A stretch of 64,000 bases of DNA, taken from contig JAFXCL010000045.1 in NCBI GenBank assembly GCA_017521485.1, positions 62,001 through 126,000 on the forward strand, written 5' to 3'. The first letter of the stretch is position 1. Every line of letters starts with the position of its first letter. Below are positions 53,596-62,861 of the stretch, in pieces. The notes below the pieces were generated by a model that was not told the origin of the DNA, did not search any database, and was given only the letters and a program-made list of their open reading frames with translations. This stretch comes from Oscillospiraceae bacterium (GTDB lineage Bacteria; Bacillota; Clostridia; Oscillospirales; Oscillospiraceae). The translations under genes and the position numbers were made by a program.

Positions 53596-54156
53596 CTACA
53601 GATACGAGAAATTTCTGACCTCAAGCGACACGACACGCTGTCCTTGCCATAAAATTTCACCTCGGATAGGAACATCCTGACTATCGATCCATATATCAAG
53701 ATGAAGCGCATCCTCCCGGTAGCTGTCATCCATTGCAATTCGGAGGTTATCTCCATCTGCACCGCAAGCTGATATATAACCGCTTCGCAGTGTGCGTATC
53801 AGCAACCAAGGAGCACTTACAGGGGTAACCTGGCCGTCAGCAAGCATTTGAAAGGCCAGTGCATGATCATCAAATGTTAAATGACCGCCCTGCTGGGTAA
53901 CTGTGCCTGCGATCCCGGAAATGGTCTGTGGGTCAGTCACAGTAAATGTAAGATCGCCTTGATCGTTTGTTTGACAAGCCATACTAAAGGTATAGATCTT
54001 ATCCCCATAATCCGCTGTAATCACAGCGTCAAATGAACATCCGCCGCCAGAGAGCAACCTTTCACGCAATGCTATAACCCGACTTAGTCCCCTGTCTTTA
54101 TTTTCACAGCCGCTAAGCATCACAACCGCCAGAAGTACCGAAAGTATGCGTTTCAT
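53596..54156 (-). CDS. Putative lipoprotein, LolA-like
   Basis: A 186-aa protein with a lipobox signal (VLLAVVMLSGCEN, cysteine at about residue 17). It is followed by a beta-strand-rich domain (FSMACQTNDQGDLTFTVTD) similar in layout to the LolA-like lipoproteins found at this place (YdcC position) next to the alr-mazEF locus in Bacillus. The role is unknown. It begins 11 bases after the NAD(P)H-hydrate dehydratase gene and precedes mazF. Confidence 0.7.
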   Translation of the reverse strand: MKRILSVLLAVVMLSGCENKDRGLSRVIALRERLLSGGGCSFDAVITADYGDKIYTFSMACQTNDQGDLTFTVTDPQTISGIAGTVTQQGGHLTFDDHALAFQMLADGQVTPVSAPWLLIRTLRSGYISACGADGDNLRIAMDDSYREDALHLDIWIDSQDVPIRGEILWQGQRVVSLEVRNFSYL

Positions 54157-54167
54157 GCTATCCCGCC

Positions 54168-55025
54168 TTATTTTAACAGTCGCGGTAAGACTTGAACCAT
54201 ATCACTGGGCAATAGTCCATACTGTCCGATCTCCTTCTGGCAGATATCACCGGCAGCACCGTGTAGCCATGCACCGCAGGCTGCAGCCTCCAGAGGCGGT
54301 AACCCCTGCCCCAGCAAGCTGACAATAATACCCGCAAGCACATCACCGCTGCCGCCAACCGCCATACCTGGATTGCCTGTCTGATTCACAAAGCAGGTAT
54401 ATCCATCTGTGATCACCGTCTGATGACCTTTCAGCAAAACAATCACTCCCAGATCCAATGCCAGTGCAACTGCCGATGCAATCCGGTCAGCGGGTGGCTT
54501 GCCGTAAAGACGGCCAAATTCCCCTTCGTGCGGGGTCAGGATCGTCGGACTTGTCCTTCCACGCACAATATCCTTATGCGCCTTGATGACATTTATGCCA
54601 TCTGCATCCAAAACAACCGGCCCGTTAAAATTCTCCAAAACAATTTTTACTGCACTGCGTGTACCCTCTGATTGACCCAGACCCGGACCAATCAGAACTG
54701 CATCTTTTCCGTTCAGACAATTTAGAATCTCGGCAGAAGTATTCGTGGAAAACATTCCATTTTTATCCGGTAAAGAAAAGACAATCGGTTCTGTCAGCTT
54801 AAATGCCTCGATAGCATATATGCTTTCCGGCACACCAATATACACCAATCCTGCTCCACTGCGCAGCGCTCCCATAGCGGAAAGCGCTGCTGCACCGGTA
54901 TATCCCTTGCTGCCGCAAAGGAGCAATACTTTTCCGAAATCTCCTTTATGCGCTTGTGGATCTCTGTCTGGGAGTAAATCCAGCACTAACTGATGATTCA
55001 AAGATTTTACATCCACCTTTTTCAA
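54168..55025 (-). CDS. nnrD: ADP-dependent NAD(P)H-hydrate dehydratase
   Basis: A 285-aa enzyme of the YjeF C-terminal (carbohydrate-kinase-like) family that repairs hydrated NAD(P)H. Motifs are GSKGYTGAAALSAMGALRSG, VLIGPGLGQSEG, ILTPHEGEF and GNPGMAVGGSGDVLAG. It lacks the N-terminal epimerase domain of the bifunctional Nnr. The start is TTG 55025; GTG 55016 is an alternative because the ribosome site (GAAGGGGA) is very close to the TTG. Confidence 0.92.
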   Translation of the reverse strand: MKKVDVKSLNHQLVLDLLPDRDPQAHKGDFGKVLLLCGSKGYTGAAALSAMGALRSGAGLVYIGVPESIYAIEAFKLTEPIVFSLPDKNGMFSTNTSAEILNCLNGKDAVLIGPGLGQSEGTRSAVKIVLENFNGPVVLDADGINVIKAHKDIVRGRTSPTILTPHEGEFGRLYGKPPADRIASAVALALDLGVIVLLKGHQTVITDGYTCFVNQTGNPGMAVGGSGDVLAGIIVSLLGQGLPPLEAAACGAWLHGAAGDICQKEIGQYGLLPSDMVQVLPRLLK

Positions 55026-55059
55026 TCCCCTTCTGTATACTTCTTAGATTGCAGATAGA

Positions 55060-56760
55060 TTATTTGTAAAAACTGTTTCCGCCGATAAATTCACGGACAA
55101 GACTGGTTGGCGGAATCTCGTCATCCACATCTGCCTCCAATATGTAGTTAAGAATCTTAACAATGGCTCTGGCAGATTCATAGCTGCTGTTTTCCGGTTC
55201 CACTGCCAAAAGCAGCGGGTATATATGTTTCTTGAGAACCGACAGCTCATACAGTGTGGAGCTGTTAAAAAACATATCCGCATTTTCCTGAAACGGGAAT
55301 ATCCATCGCATTTCACCTCTGCGGACAGAATCCCACATTTCAATTGTCGCTTCCACAGACGCACCTCTCGTCTCGTAGTCGCGAACAATACGCCGCAGCA
55401 GACGAAGGAGGCTGGTAGGTATCCGATTATGATCGTCCAGGCAAATCGGCAGCAGCGGGCTGACATACAATTTGAACACCAGGTCCTTATCAATGTGCTC
55501 AGGAAGGAGCACCGGATTTAATGCATGCAAGCCTTCCACAATGATCACTGTATCCTTGTGAAATCGCAGTTTACTGCCCCGGTACTCCCGCTTTGCAGTC
55601 AGGAAGTTAAATGTAGGCAGTTCTACCTCTTTGCCATCAATCAAAGCCTTTATATGTTCCCGGAACAGCTTGGTATCAATGGTGTTAATATGCTCCAGAT
55701 CCAGTTTTCCGTCCGGTCCGGGTGGGATCTTATCCCGATCGATGTAATAATCATCCAGACTCATCAAAACCGGCTTTTTGCCGTGAACACGAAGCTGTGC
55801 AGACAATCGGTTGGCAGAAGTTGTCTTTCCTGAGGAACTGGGTCCTGCCAGCAAAACAACCTTTGCGCCCCGCTGGCAGATCGTATCCGCTGCTTGTGCA
55901 AAGCGTTTTTCGTGCAGCGCTTCATTTACACGGATCAAATCCCGGATTCTCCCACTTAAAACAAGGTCATTCAAATCTGCAACCGTTTCGCACTCCATCA
56001 ACTCGCACCAGCGTTTGCCCTCTACGCTGACCGACAGAAAACTAGGCATTTCTTTATATGCAGCAATCCTGTCAGGGGCATTTCGGTCCGGATAAATGAA
56101 TAGAAAGCCATTGTCTGCCGGCATTATATCCCAAACACGCAGGTATCCTGTGGAGGGCAGAAGTTCTCCGTAGTAGTAATCTAAGAAATCTCCGTAGGAA
56201 TAAAAGTCGAAATACGGCTCTTTTCGCCAACTAAGCAATCTGGCTTTGTCAGATCTGCCATTGGCCAGAAACCAGTCTGAGGCTTCCTTAGTCGTCATAC
56301 GACGGCGAATGAGGGGAATATTCTGATCTTGCAGTCTAGTAACCTCTTCTTTCAGCGCTTGAACGGAAAAATCATCGGTGTCAAACACTTCGATCAGCAA
56401 TGCATCCCCAACGGTGCAGTTGATCTTTGCCCGGGCATTGGGCCAAAGCTTGTGCAGTGCCATAAACAGGACAAACTGTGCAGTTCTGATGTATACATCT
56501 CTTCCCACCGGATCGGCATAATACAGAAGCTGTATTTTCCCTTCAGACGCAGCCATTGCCCGGCGAATAGATGCGCGGTCCGGAGTGGCATCCTTTTGCC
56601 GTACCGGAACATAATTCAGATTAAAAACTTCACCGGCAATTTTCGCAGCAAGGGGCCTTTTCGATAGTACATTGGAGTCAAATCCGTTTTCCTGTATTAA
56701 CTGCAAAAGTGTCTGTCCGGTTCTTGGTGTACAGGATCGTCCATCAATCAATAATTTCAT
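55060..56760 (-). CDS. Nucleoside kinase with threonyl-tRNA-synthetase-like N-terminus
   Basis: A 566-aa two-part protein. Residues about 1-270 resemble the TGS and editing-like domains of threonyl-tRNA synthetase (starting LLIDGRSCTPRTGQTLLQLI). Residues about 280-566 are a uridine-kinase-like P-loop domain (AGPSSSGKTTSANRL, MSLDDYYIDRDKIPPGPDGK, IVEGLHAL). Such fusions are common in clostridia, annotated as uridine or nucleoside kinase; the link between the two halves is unknown. Monocistronic between metA and nnrD. Confidence 0.88.
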   Translation of the reverse strand: MKLLIDGRSCTPRTGQTLLQLIQENGFDSNVLSKRPLAAKIAGEVFNLNYVPVRQKDATPDRASIRRAMAASEGKIQLLYYADPVGRDVYIRTAQFVLFMALHKLWPNARAKINCTVGDALLIEVFDTDDFSVQALKEEVTRLQDQNIPLIRRRMTTKEASDWFLANGRSDKARLLSWRKEPYFDFYSYGDFLDYYYGELLPSTGYLRVWDIMPADNGFLFIYPDRNAPDRIAAYKEMPSFLSVSVEGKRWCELMECETVADLNDLVLSGRIRDLIRVNEALHEKRFAQAADTICQRGAKVVLLAGPSSSGKTTSANRLSAQLRVHGKKPVLMSLDDYYIDRDKIPPGPDGKLDLEHINTIDTKLFREHIKALIDGKEVELPTFNFLTAKREYRGSKLRFHKDTVIIVEGLHALNPVLLPEHIDKDLVFKLYVSPLLPICLDDHNRIPTSLLRLLRRIVRDYETRGASVEATIEMWDSVRRGEMRWIFPFQENADMFFNSSTLYELSVLKKHIYPLLLAVEPENSSYESARAIVKILNYILEADVDDEIPPTSLVREFIGGNSFYK

Positions 56761-56772
56761 AATAACACCTCA

Positions 56773-56804
56773 TAAAAAGCACACGGCGGGCTGACGCCCG
56801 CCGT
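56773..56804 (-). terminator. metA terminator
   Basis: CACGGCGGGC pairs with GCCCGCCGTG around TGAC, with GCTTTTTAT following on the minus strand. Confidence 0.9.
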
Positions 56805-56814
56805 GATCGTATGG

Positions 56815-57738
56815 TTATTCCTGTCCGATCGTCATAATATCATAGGGCGTCGTCTGGTAAACAAAATAGTTCAGCCAATTGGAGAACAAAAGATTTGCAT
56901 GCCCACGCCAACGGACAATCGGTTCGGCCGTATCGTCATTGTCCGGAAAATAATTCTCCGGCACACGGATGGGCAAACCCAAAGATTTATCGCGCAAATA
57001 TTCGCTTTTCAGTGTGTCGGGATCATATTCAGAATGACCCATTACGAATATTTGACGGCCTTCCTTGCTTGCCACTGCATAAACACCTGCCTGAGGCGAT
57101 GATGCAAGAATCTTCAGACCGGATACAGCCTCGATATCCTCACGCAGAACTGTGGTATGGCGGGAATGCGGTGCCCAGAAGGTGTCGTCAAAGCCGCGAA
57201 GCAGAATGGAGCGCTTGTAATCTACTGTATGGGGGAACACGCCAAACATCTTCTCTTCAAGGGGGTACTTTTTGATGCCATAGTGGTAATAAAGACCAGC
57301 CTGTGCGCCCCAGCAGATATGAAATGTGGAATGTACATTCGTTTTGGACCATTCCATTATCTGGCAAAGTTCAGGCCAGTAATCCACATCTTCAAAGGCC
57401 ATATTCTCCACTGGCGCACCGGTAATAACCATTCCGTCAAATTTTCTGTGCTTAAGTTCATCGAAGCTCTTATAGAAATTCAGCAAATGATCTGCAGAAA
57501 CATTTTTTGAAACATGGGAACTGGTATGCATCAGTTCCAGACGAACCTGAAGCGGGGTATTGCCCAGTAGCCGGGAAAGCTGTGTCTCCGTCACGATCTT
57601 CGTGGGCATTAAATTTAACAGTACGATCTCCAGAGGACGAATATCCTGTGTAACTGCCCGATTTTCGGTCATAACAAATATATTCTCTTGCTGAAGCGTT
57701 GTCGCTGCAGGCAAATCGTTCGGAATTTGAATGGGCAA
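56815..57738 (-). CDS. metA: Homoserine O-acetyltransferase (MetA family)
   Basis: A 307-aa MetA-family acyltransferase activating homoserine for methionine synthesis. The nucleophile is C142 in [10 protein letters not shown]. Residue 111 is glutamate (GAPVE), which in this family marks acetyl-CoA use, against glycine for succinyl-CoA. The start codon is TTG 57738, placed behind GGGAGGGAC. Only 59 bases separate it from spoIID, leaving no room for a SAM riboswitch. Full length. Confidence 0.92.
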   Translation of the reverse strand: MPIQIPNDLPAATTLQQENIFVMTENRAVTQDIRPLEIVLLNLMPTKIVTETQLSRLLGNTPLQVRLELMHTSSHVSKNVSADHLLNFYKSFDELKHRKFDGMVITGAPVENMAFEDVDYWPELCQIMEWSKTNVHSTFHICWGAQAGLYYHYGIKKYPLEEKMFGVFPHTVDYKRSILLRGFDDTFWAPHSRHTTVLREDIEAVSGLKILASSPQAGVYAVASKEGRQIFVMGHSEYDPDTLKSEYLRDKSLGLPIRVPENYFPDNDDTAEPIVRWRGHANLLFSNWLNYFVYQTTPYDIMTIGQE

Positions 57739-57797
57739 CGTTCGTCCCTCCCTTTTCTATCTTTTTTTGCATATTCTACTAAAAAACATAGTTTTTG

Positions 57798-58787
57798 TCA
57801 AATTGCAAATTCTTCAAGTACCGTCCCTTGATAATAGTAGGTTAGAATTTCCTCATAGGTTTTCCCTGCCACTGCCATTGCATCTGCACCGTATTGGCTC
57901 ATACCGACCCTGTGACCAAATCCTTTTGTGGTGACTGTAACAGTATTTCCCACAGCTGTTATTACAAAAGCAGTAGAACGAAGTCCCAGCTTTTGTCGGA
58001 TTTGCGTGCCGGTGTACACCTTACCGCAAACAAAGATATTTTCAACACCGCCGCCTGCAGTATATGTGATATCACCGATCCAATTTCCGCTGAGTGTTTC
58101 TTTGTCAATCTGTAAACAGTCTGCAAACTCCTGCAATGTAAAAAATACTGTATCCATATAGTGTGCAGCTTCTTCTTCACCTGGACTGTCAACCGAGCGC
58201 AGATAAGGAACCTCCGAACCCCAGACAGCTTGCGCGTCTTCCGTCCTGCCACCGGAACAGGAAAAATAGGTTGCATCAATCAGCTCCGAATGAAATGTAA
58301 GTACTTCCAGGCGGGTTTGTGAAACGGAATCTGCCACCTTCTGGAGGGAGATATTTGTTCCACCGGAAGAAAGAAACTCCTCCGGCAGGCAATATGCCTG
58401 ACAGCAGGCAGGATCGGTACAAATTGCTCTGCCTGGATGTTTTTCTTTGCCGCAATATCCCTTAAGCGCATAGGTCCTTGCCACAACCGCCTGTGCTTTC
58501 AAGGCCTCCATTTCAAAATCGGCTGGCATTTCCGCAAGAACAACACCGGTTATATAGTCCTCTAAATCCATTTGAACCGTAGTGCCGTTGGCCATCAAAA
58601 CCGGTAAATTAAATGTAACTTCCGCTACGGTTGTTTGCTGCAGCAGCTCTGTTTGTTCTGTTTGTATTGTCTCCTGGGCAGAATCCGGTTTCTTTCTCGT
58701 GATACCTTGTGCCACTTGCATAAGAATTGCCGGTAAAACAATCCCCATCAGCACTGAAAATATAATTCCTGTTGTCTTCTTTTGCAT
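57798..58787 (-). CDS. spoIID: Stage II sporulation protein D
   Basis: A 329-aa SpoIID, the lytic transglycosylase that drives engulfment together with SpoIIP and SpoIIM. It has an N-terminal signal anchor (IIFSVLMGIVLPAILMQV), the SpoIID motif LEDYITGVVLAEMPADFE and the segment LKAQAVVARTYAL with downstream YFSCSGGRTED. Length is standard. The start is ATG 58787. Confidence 0.95.
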   Translation of the reverse strand: MQKKTTGIIFSVLMGIVLPAILMQVAQGITRKKPDSAQETIQTEQTELLQQTTVAEVTFNLPVLMANGTTVQMDLEDYITGVVLAEMPADFEMEALKAQAVVARTYALKGYCGKEKHPGRAICTDPACCQAYCLPEEFLSSGGTNISLQKVADSVSQTRLEVLTFHSELIDATYFSCSGGRTEDAQAVWGSEVPYLRSVDSPGEEEAAHYMDTVFFTLQEFADCLQIDKETLSGNWIGDITYTAGGGVENIFVCGKVYTGTQIRQKLGLRSTAFVITAVGNTVTVTTKGFGHRVGMSQYGADAMAVAGKTYEEILTYYYQGTVLEEFAI

Positions 58788-58875
58788 TGATTATCACCCG
58801 GAAATATTCTATCAGCCCAACTGTGAGGATGCTGGCGAAACCGGCTGTCAAATTTTGAATGATTAATGACTTTAC

Positions 58876-58904
58876 TTGACATAGTTCGTATGTACAAGTA
58901 TAAT
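58876..58904 (+). promoter_or_regulatory. Consensus promoter of the LRR protein gene
   Basis: A perfect TTGACA (58876-58881), a 17-bp spacer and a perfect TATAAT (58899-58904), 37 bases ahead of the start. Confidence 0.85.
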
Positions 58905-58940
58905 TTATCGTAAATAGACTCAGTCGAAATGGAGCAAAAT

Positions 58941-60683
58941 ATGAAAAAAGCAATTCGTATTATCATACCGATCCTGCTTGCGATTGCAATTGTCCTTTGT
59001 CTGGCATGGTATCTGTTTGTATATGACAGAGAATTTACAAGAGATGTTCTGCTACACAGCGCAAGATTATTTGAAAATCAAGGAAATCACGAAACTGCAT
59101 CTTGGTTCTATAATCTGGCATATAAGCAAGCAGGTGACAACGATCTGGTCGCCATAGAGCTTGCGCAGCAGCATAAGAACGCCGGCAATTACACAAAAGC
59201 AGAATATGTCTTAAATCAAGCCATTTCTGAAGGTGGCAGTGAAGAACTGTATACTGCACTTTGTAAAACTTATGTGGAGCAGGATAAACTGCTGGATGCT
59301 GTTAAGCTTCTGGACACCGTCTGCCGTGAGGACAGCACTGTTTCGCAGTCTGTAAAGGATGCCTTGATCAGCAAGCGTCCTGCTGCACCGATCAGTGTGC
59401 CAAGTCCTGGATATTACAGTCAGTATATCTCTGTGACACTGGAGGCAGAATCCGGTACACTTTACGCCAACAACATTGGCCAATACCCCTCTGTACAAAC
59501 AGACACTTATACCCAGCCGATCACTCTGGCAGGCGGTGAAAATACCATTTATGCCATTGCCGTTTCTCAAGAAGGGCTGGTTAGTCCCTTGGGAATCTTT
59601 GGTTATACTGTTGGCGGAGTGATTGAAGAAGTCAGCTTTGCCGACCCGGCTATTGAAGTGGCTGTACGTAATCTTTTGGTAACATCTGATGATGCTGTTA
59701 TTCTGACCAGTGATTTATGGAATCTGTCGGAGTTTACCGTCCCTGTCGAAGCGAAGGATTATTCTGATCTGAAGCATATGAAAAACCTTGAGAAGCTTAC
59801 CATTGCTTCCGGAGTATCCAATCAGTTAACGAATATTTCCGCTATGACATTGCTGACGGAACTGCAAATAACAGATACCGCCGTCACATCAGACGAATTA
59901 AAGTTAATTGGCGCTTTGCCCCATTTGGAAAAGCTTACACTTAGCGGCTGCGGCTTATCAACAACGGCTGGTCTGAAAAATGCAGATGGTCTCATATATC
60001 TGGATCTAAGCAAAAATACGATCCGAAATATTGATGTTCTTTCCGGTATGAAGGATCTGAAAGAACTGAATCTGAAGCAAAACGCACTGACAGATTTAAC
60101 CCCCTTGTCATCCTGTACATCCCTATCTGTTTTGGATGTATCCGGCAACGCACTGACAACTATTTCCCCTATTTGCAGCCTCTCCACCCTTACGAAGCTG
60201 TATGCAGACAATAACAGCATTAGCCAGCTGGGAAATCTTCCACAGCTCACTTCCCTTTCTGAACTGACACTTTCCTATAACCAGTTATCGGATATTGCTT
60301 CACTTTCCGGTAGCACATCCATAGAGACTCTGAACATTTCCAACAATGCAATTACAGATATCTCCACATTAACCTCCCTTTCCGGACTGACGCACCTGGA
60401 CTTCTCCTACAATCAGGTGACTGTACTTCCTAAATGGGATAAAGGTTGTGCCCTGATTCGCATTGATGGCTCGCACAATCTGTTAAGCGATCTGTCTGCT
60501 CTGTCCGGACTGGAGAATCTCAATTCTGTCTATATGGATTACAACGCAGAAATCTCCTCAATTCGTGAACTTGCAGACTGCCACGTTTTGATTGTGGTGT
60601 CTGTATACGGAACAAAAGTAACAGAAGTAAAATCCCTGACAGACCAGAGCATTATTGTTCATTACAATCCCACACAGGCATAA
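58941..60683 (+). CDS. Membrane-anchored TPR and leucine-rich-repeat protein
   Basis: A 580-aa predicted extracytoplasmic protein. It has an N-terminal membrane anchor (IIIPILLAIAIVLCLAWYLF), a helical TPR-like region (about 30-140), a short beta segment resembling a chitobiase-C-terminal-type domain (PGYYSQYISVTLEAESGTLY), and about ten internalin-type leucine-rich repeats of 21-22 residues (LTELQITDTAV, LIYLDLSKNTI, LSVLDVSGNAL) to the end. No cell-wall sorting signal is present. Start ATG 58941 follows GGAG; ATG 58929 is upstream of it. The partner is unknown. Confidence 0.8.
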   Translation: MKKAIRIIIPILLAIAIVLCLAWYLFVYDREFTRDVLLHSARLFENQGNHETASWFYNLAYKQAGDNDLVAIELAQQHKNAGNYTKAEYVLNQAISEGGSEELYTALCKTYVEQDKLLDAVKLLDTVCREDSTVSQSVKDALISKRPAAPISVPSPGYYSQYISVTLEAESGTLYANNIGQYPSVQTDTYTQPITLAGGENTIYAIAVSQEGLVSPLGIFGYTVGGVIEEVSFADPAIEVAVRNLLVTSDDAVILTSDLWNLSEFTVPVEAKDYSDLKHMKNLEKLTIASGVSNQLTNISAMTLLTELQITDTAVTSDELKLIGALPHLEKLTLSGCGLSTTAGLKNADGLIYLDLSKNTIRNIDVLSGMKDLKELNLKQNALTDLTPLSSCTSLSVLDVSGNALTTISPICSLSTLTKLYADNNSISQLGNLPQLTSLSELTLSYNQLSDIASLSGSTSIETLNISNNAITDISTLTSLSGLTHLDFSYNQVTVLPKWDKGCALIRIDGSHNLLSDLSALSGLENLNSVYMDYNAEISSIRELADCHVLIVVSVYGTKVTEVKSLTDQSIIVHYNPTQA

Positions 60684-60726
60684 AATATCCCCCTGTATCT
60701 AAGTGATACAGGGGGATATTTTATTA
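60684..60726. terminator. Bidirectional terminator between the LRR and DUF898 genes
   Basis: A perfect 17-bp stem (60684-60700 with 60706-60722) with a 5-base loop and T-rich flanks lies between convergent genes. Confidence 0.9.
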
Positions 60727-62724
60727 GCTCTTTGTAATTGTTACCAAAACGGAATCTCCTGTATTTTCATAACTGAAGATCCAGCCATTATAGCTCTCTG
60801 TGTAGACGCCATCTGCAGTGTACGGAGTGATATCCTCATAGGTACCCAGATCAAGCTGTCTGAAAATTTCCCGCACCAAATATACCCATTGTGCTTCGTT
60901 TAGGGTCGGATCGGGAGAATCCGGTTCGTAAATACGCAAGCCGGACAGTGTCATCTTCTGCACACCGGATGCATCCTGACGGATCTCCAAATAGTGCAGA
61001 CTGCTCCAGTAATACTGGTTGCAGGTAATTTCATATTTTACAGTACCGTCTGAAGCTTCATCAACCTTTGTCAGTACGCAGTATTCTTCATTCATACGGG
61101 TAGTAAACCGCTTCCAGAAGTCGCTTTCACCGGTTACGGGATCTGCGTGAACAACATCCGTTTCTGTGGTCGGTGCATTCGTCTCAACGGGATCTCGCGC
61201 AACTACACCCTGCATAATATTGCCATCTACGTTATCTTTACTGCCAAAGAGAGAACCGAAAATACTAAAAATTCCATTGGAACCTTGCACAGAATCCGCA
61301 CCGATAACATCTGGATCTATTACATCATACTGTCCGTCTACAGAGTCTGTGTAATCATAATCTTCGTTATATTCATAATCACCAACCGGATTGTTGGTAA
61401 TACGACCGGAAACATTCCCAATCAGCTTTGAGGCACCTACTGCAATACCAGCCAAGACAGGAATGCCAATGATAACAGCAAGGATGATAGCAAATACCTT
61501 GCCGCCGGCAGAAGGCGGCTGGGCAGACTGAATTCTCCGGATGGCAAATTCACATTTCCGAACAAGCTCTGCTTCCTCTTTCGTCATTGCTTCCTGATTT
61601 TCCCTCAAGAGGTCAGCATAGCGAACCGCGCACTTCAGGGCAGGCAGTGCATTTTTGTCTTCCTTCATCGCCAGCGCTTCCTGCGCTGTTTCTGTCATAC
61701 TTGCTTTAACTGCCCATATCTGACCCTTATCCGCTGCCTTCTGCAGCAGAGCTGCACGCGCTGTATCGTCTACTGTATGGGTTTGCAGATACAAGCTCAT
61801 AGCAGGGGCATATTCAGCCTCTGCGGCAGATCTCAACAGGCTGGAGAAGGGTTCTTGTGTATATTGCTGCTGGGCGTATTTCACAACGTAGGTATACTGT
61901 GCAGAACGTACGCCGCTATTGGCCAGAGACAGCAGATCATCCTGGCTGATCGTATCTGTAACACCGGCCTTGACACATTCCATATCATCTTCGACCTTAA
62001 AGGTCTTGAAGGAAGCTGCATCTGTATGTATATTGGATCTGTATTCGCCCCGGGCAATCAATTCCTGTGTAGTATGCTCGTTATCGATCTTATTTTCCGT
62101 CTCCCAGCGCATAACCTTTACAGGCCGGAACAGTCCGAAGATACCAAATGTGATTCCAGTCAGGAAGTTCCACAGTAATTTTCTGACAAACAGGCCGCCC
62201 ACAGATCCTTCAAAAATAAGCCTTCTGGAGTCGACCACTGTGTGCCGAGTTAACCATTTAAGCTTAAGAATTCTAGACCAGGCGGGTCCAACAAAAGGTA
62301 TCACCAATACGAGCGCGCACAGAATATTCGTACCAAGCAGTCCAAGGATTCCGCCGTCAAAGTAACTGTTGTTGTCCTCTTGTCCCGTATAGTGGGTATG
62401 CTTAGCGATCCATTTTTTCATGGAAATGGACATCCACAGGCCATAGATACCGAAGGTAATAATCCGAAGGAAGGACCAAAGGATATATTTACCGATTAGC
62501 TGAATGCCTTTACCGTTAAAGTACATTCGTTTTCCGCAAATCACCGTGTGCTTTGCCTTCCAGCGATGCATCCAGCAGCACATCCATGGATATGCAATTC
62601 CAAATGTGATGATCGATACCAAATAGACCAGAATGGAAATGCCAATGTACGCAAAGTATCCGCCGTCAAAATAGGATCGTTCTTCCTCAGGAATCGCTGT
62701 ATTTACACTATTGTATTCAGCCAT
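60724..62724 (-). CDS. DUF898/YjgN-like membrane protein with helical-repeat and extracellular domains
   Basis: A 666-aa protein. Residues about 1-230 contain three tandem membrane units with repeated aromatic-rich motifs (SYFDGGYFAYIG, NSYFDGGILGLLG) and glycine turns (TFGIAYPWM, TFGIYGLWM, TFGIFGLFR), as in the YjgN/DUF898 family. Then comes a TPR/Sel1-like helical region (about 270-430), one membrane helix (VFAIILAVIIGIPVLAGIAVG) and an acidic linker with a C-terminal extracytoplasmic domain. Start ATG 62724 is preceded by AAGGAGG. The function is unknown. Confidence 0.75.
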   Translation of the reverse strand: MAEYNSVNTAIPEEERSYFDGGYFAYIGISILVYLVSIITFGIAYPWMCCWMHRWKAKHTVICGKRMYFNGKGIQLIGKYILWSFLRIITFGIYGLWMSISMKKWIAKHTHYTGQEDNNSYFDGGILGLLGTNILCALVLVIPFVGPAWSRILKLKWLTRHTVVDSRRLIFEGSVGGLFVRKLLWNFLTGITFGIFGLFRPVKVMRWETENKIDNEHTTQELIARGEYRSNIHTDAASFKTFKVEDDMECVKAGVTDTISQDDLLSLANSGVRSAQYTYVVKYAQQQYTQEPFSSLLRSAAEAEYAPAMSLYLQTHTVDDTARAALLQKAADKGQIWAVKASMTETAQEALAMKEDKNALPALKCAVRYADLLRENQEAMTKEEAELVRKCEFAIRRIQSAQPPSAGGKVFAIILAVIIGIPVLAGIAVGASKLIGNVSGRITNNPVGDYEYNEDYDYTDSVDGQYDVIDPDVIGADSVQGSNGIFSIFGSLFGSKDNVDGNIMQGVVARDPVETNAPTTETDVVHADPVTGESDFWKRFTTRMNEEYCVLTKVDEASDGTVKYEITCNQYYWSSLHYLEIRQDASGVQKMTLSGLRIYEPDSPDPTLNEAQWVYLVREIFRQLDLGTYEDITPYTADGVYTESYNGWIFSYENTGDSVLVTITKS

Positions 62725-62764
62725 AATGTTGTCCTCCTTAGTATATTGTTGATCCTCTAAGACA

Positions 62765-62793
62765 AATATATGACACTTTCCGGCAGAAATCAA
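62765..62793 (-). promoter_or_regulatory. Promoter of the DUF898-like gene
   Basis: On the minus strand TTGATT (62793-62788), a 17-bp spacer and TATATT (62770-62765). Confidence 0.7.
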
Positions 62794-62825
62794 CCGTTTT
62801 ATTAATATTTTGTACACAATTTGTT

Positions 62826-62855
62826 AAAACCCCGATCCAGTTGGATCGGGGTTTT
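62826..62855 (-). terminator. trmD terminator
   Basis: AAAACCCCGATCC pairs with GGATCGGGGTTTT around a 4-base loop. Confidence 0.9.
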
Positions 62856-62861
62856 CATATC

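Noticed and set aside
57739..57797. SAM riboswitch upstream of metA
   Set aside because: Only 59 bases separate metA from spoIID, too short for a SAM aptamer.
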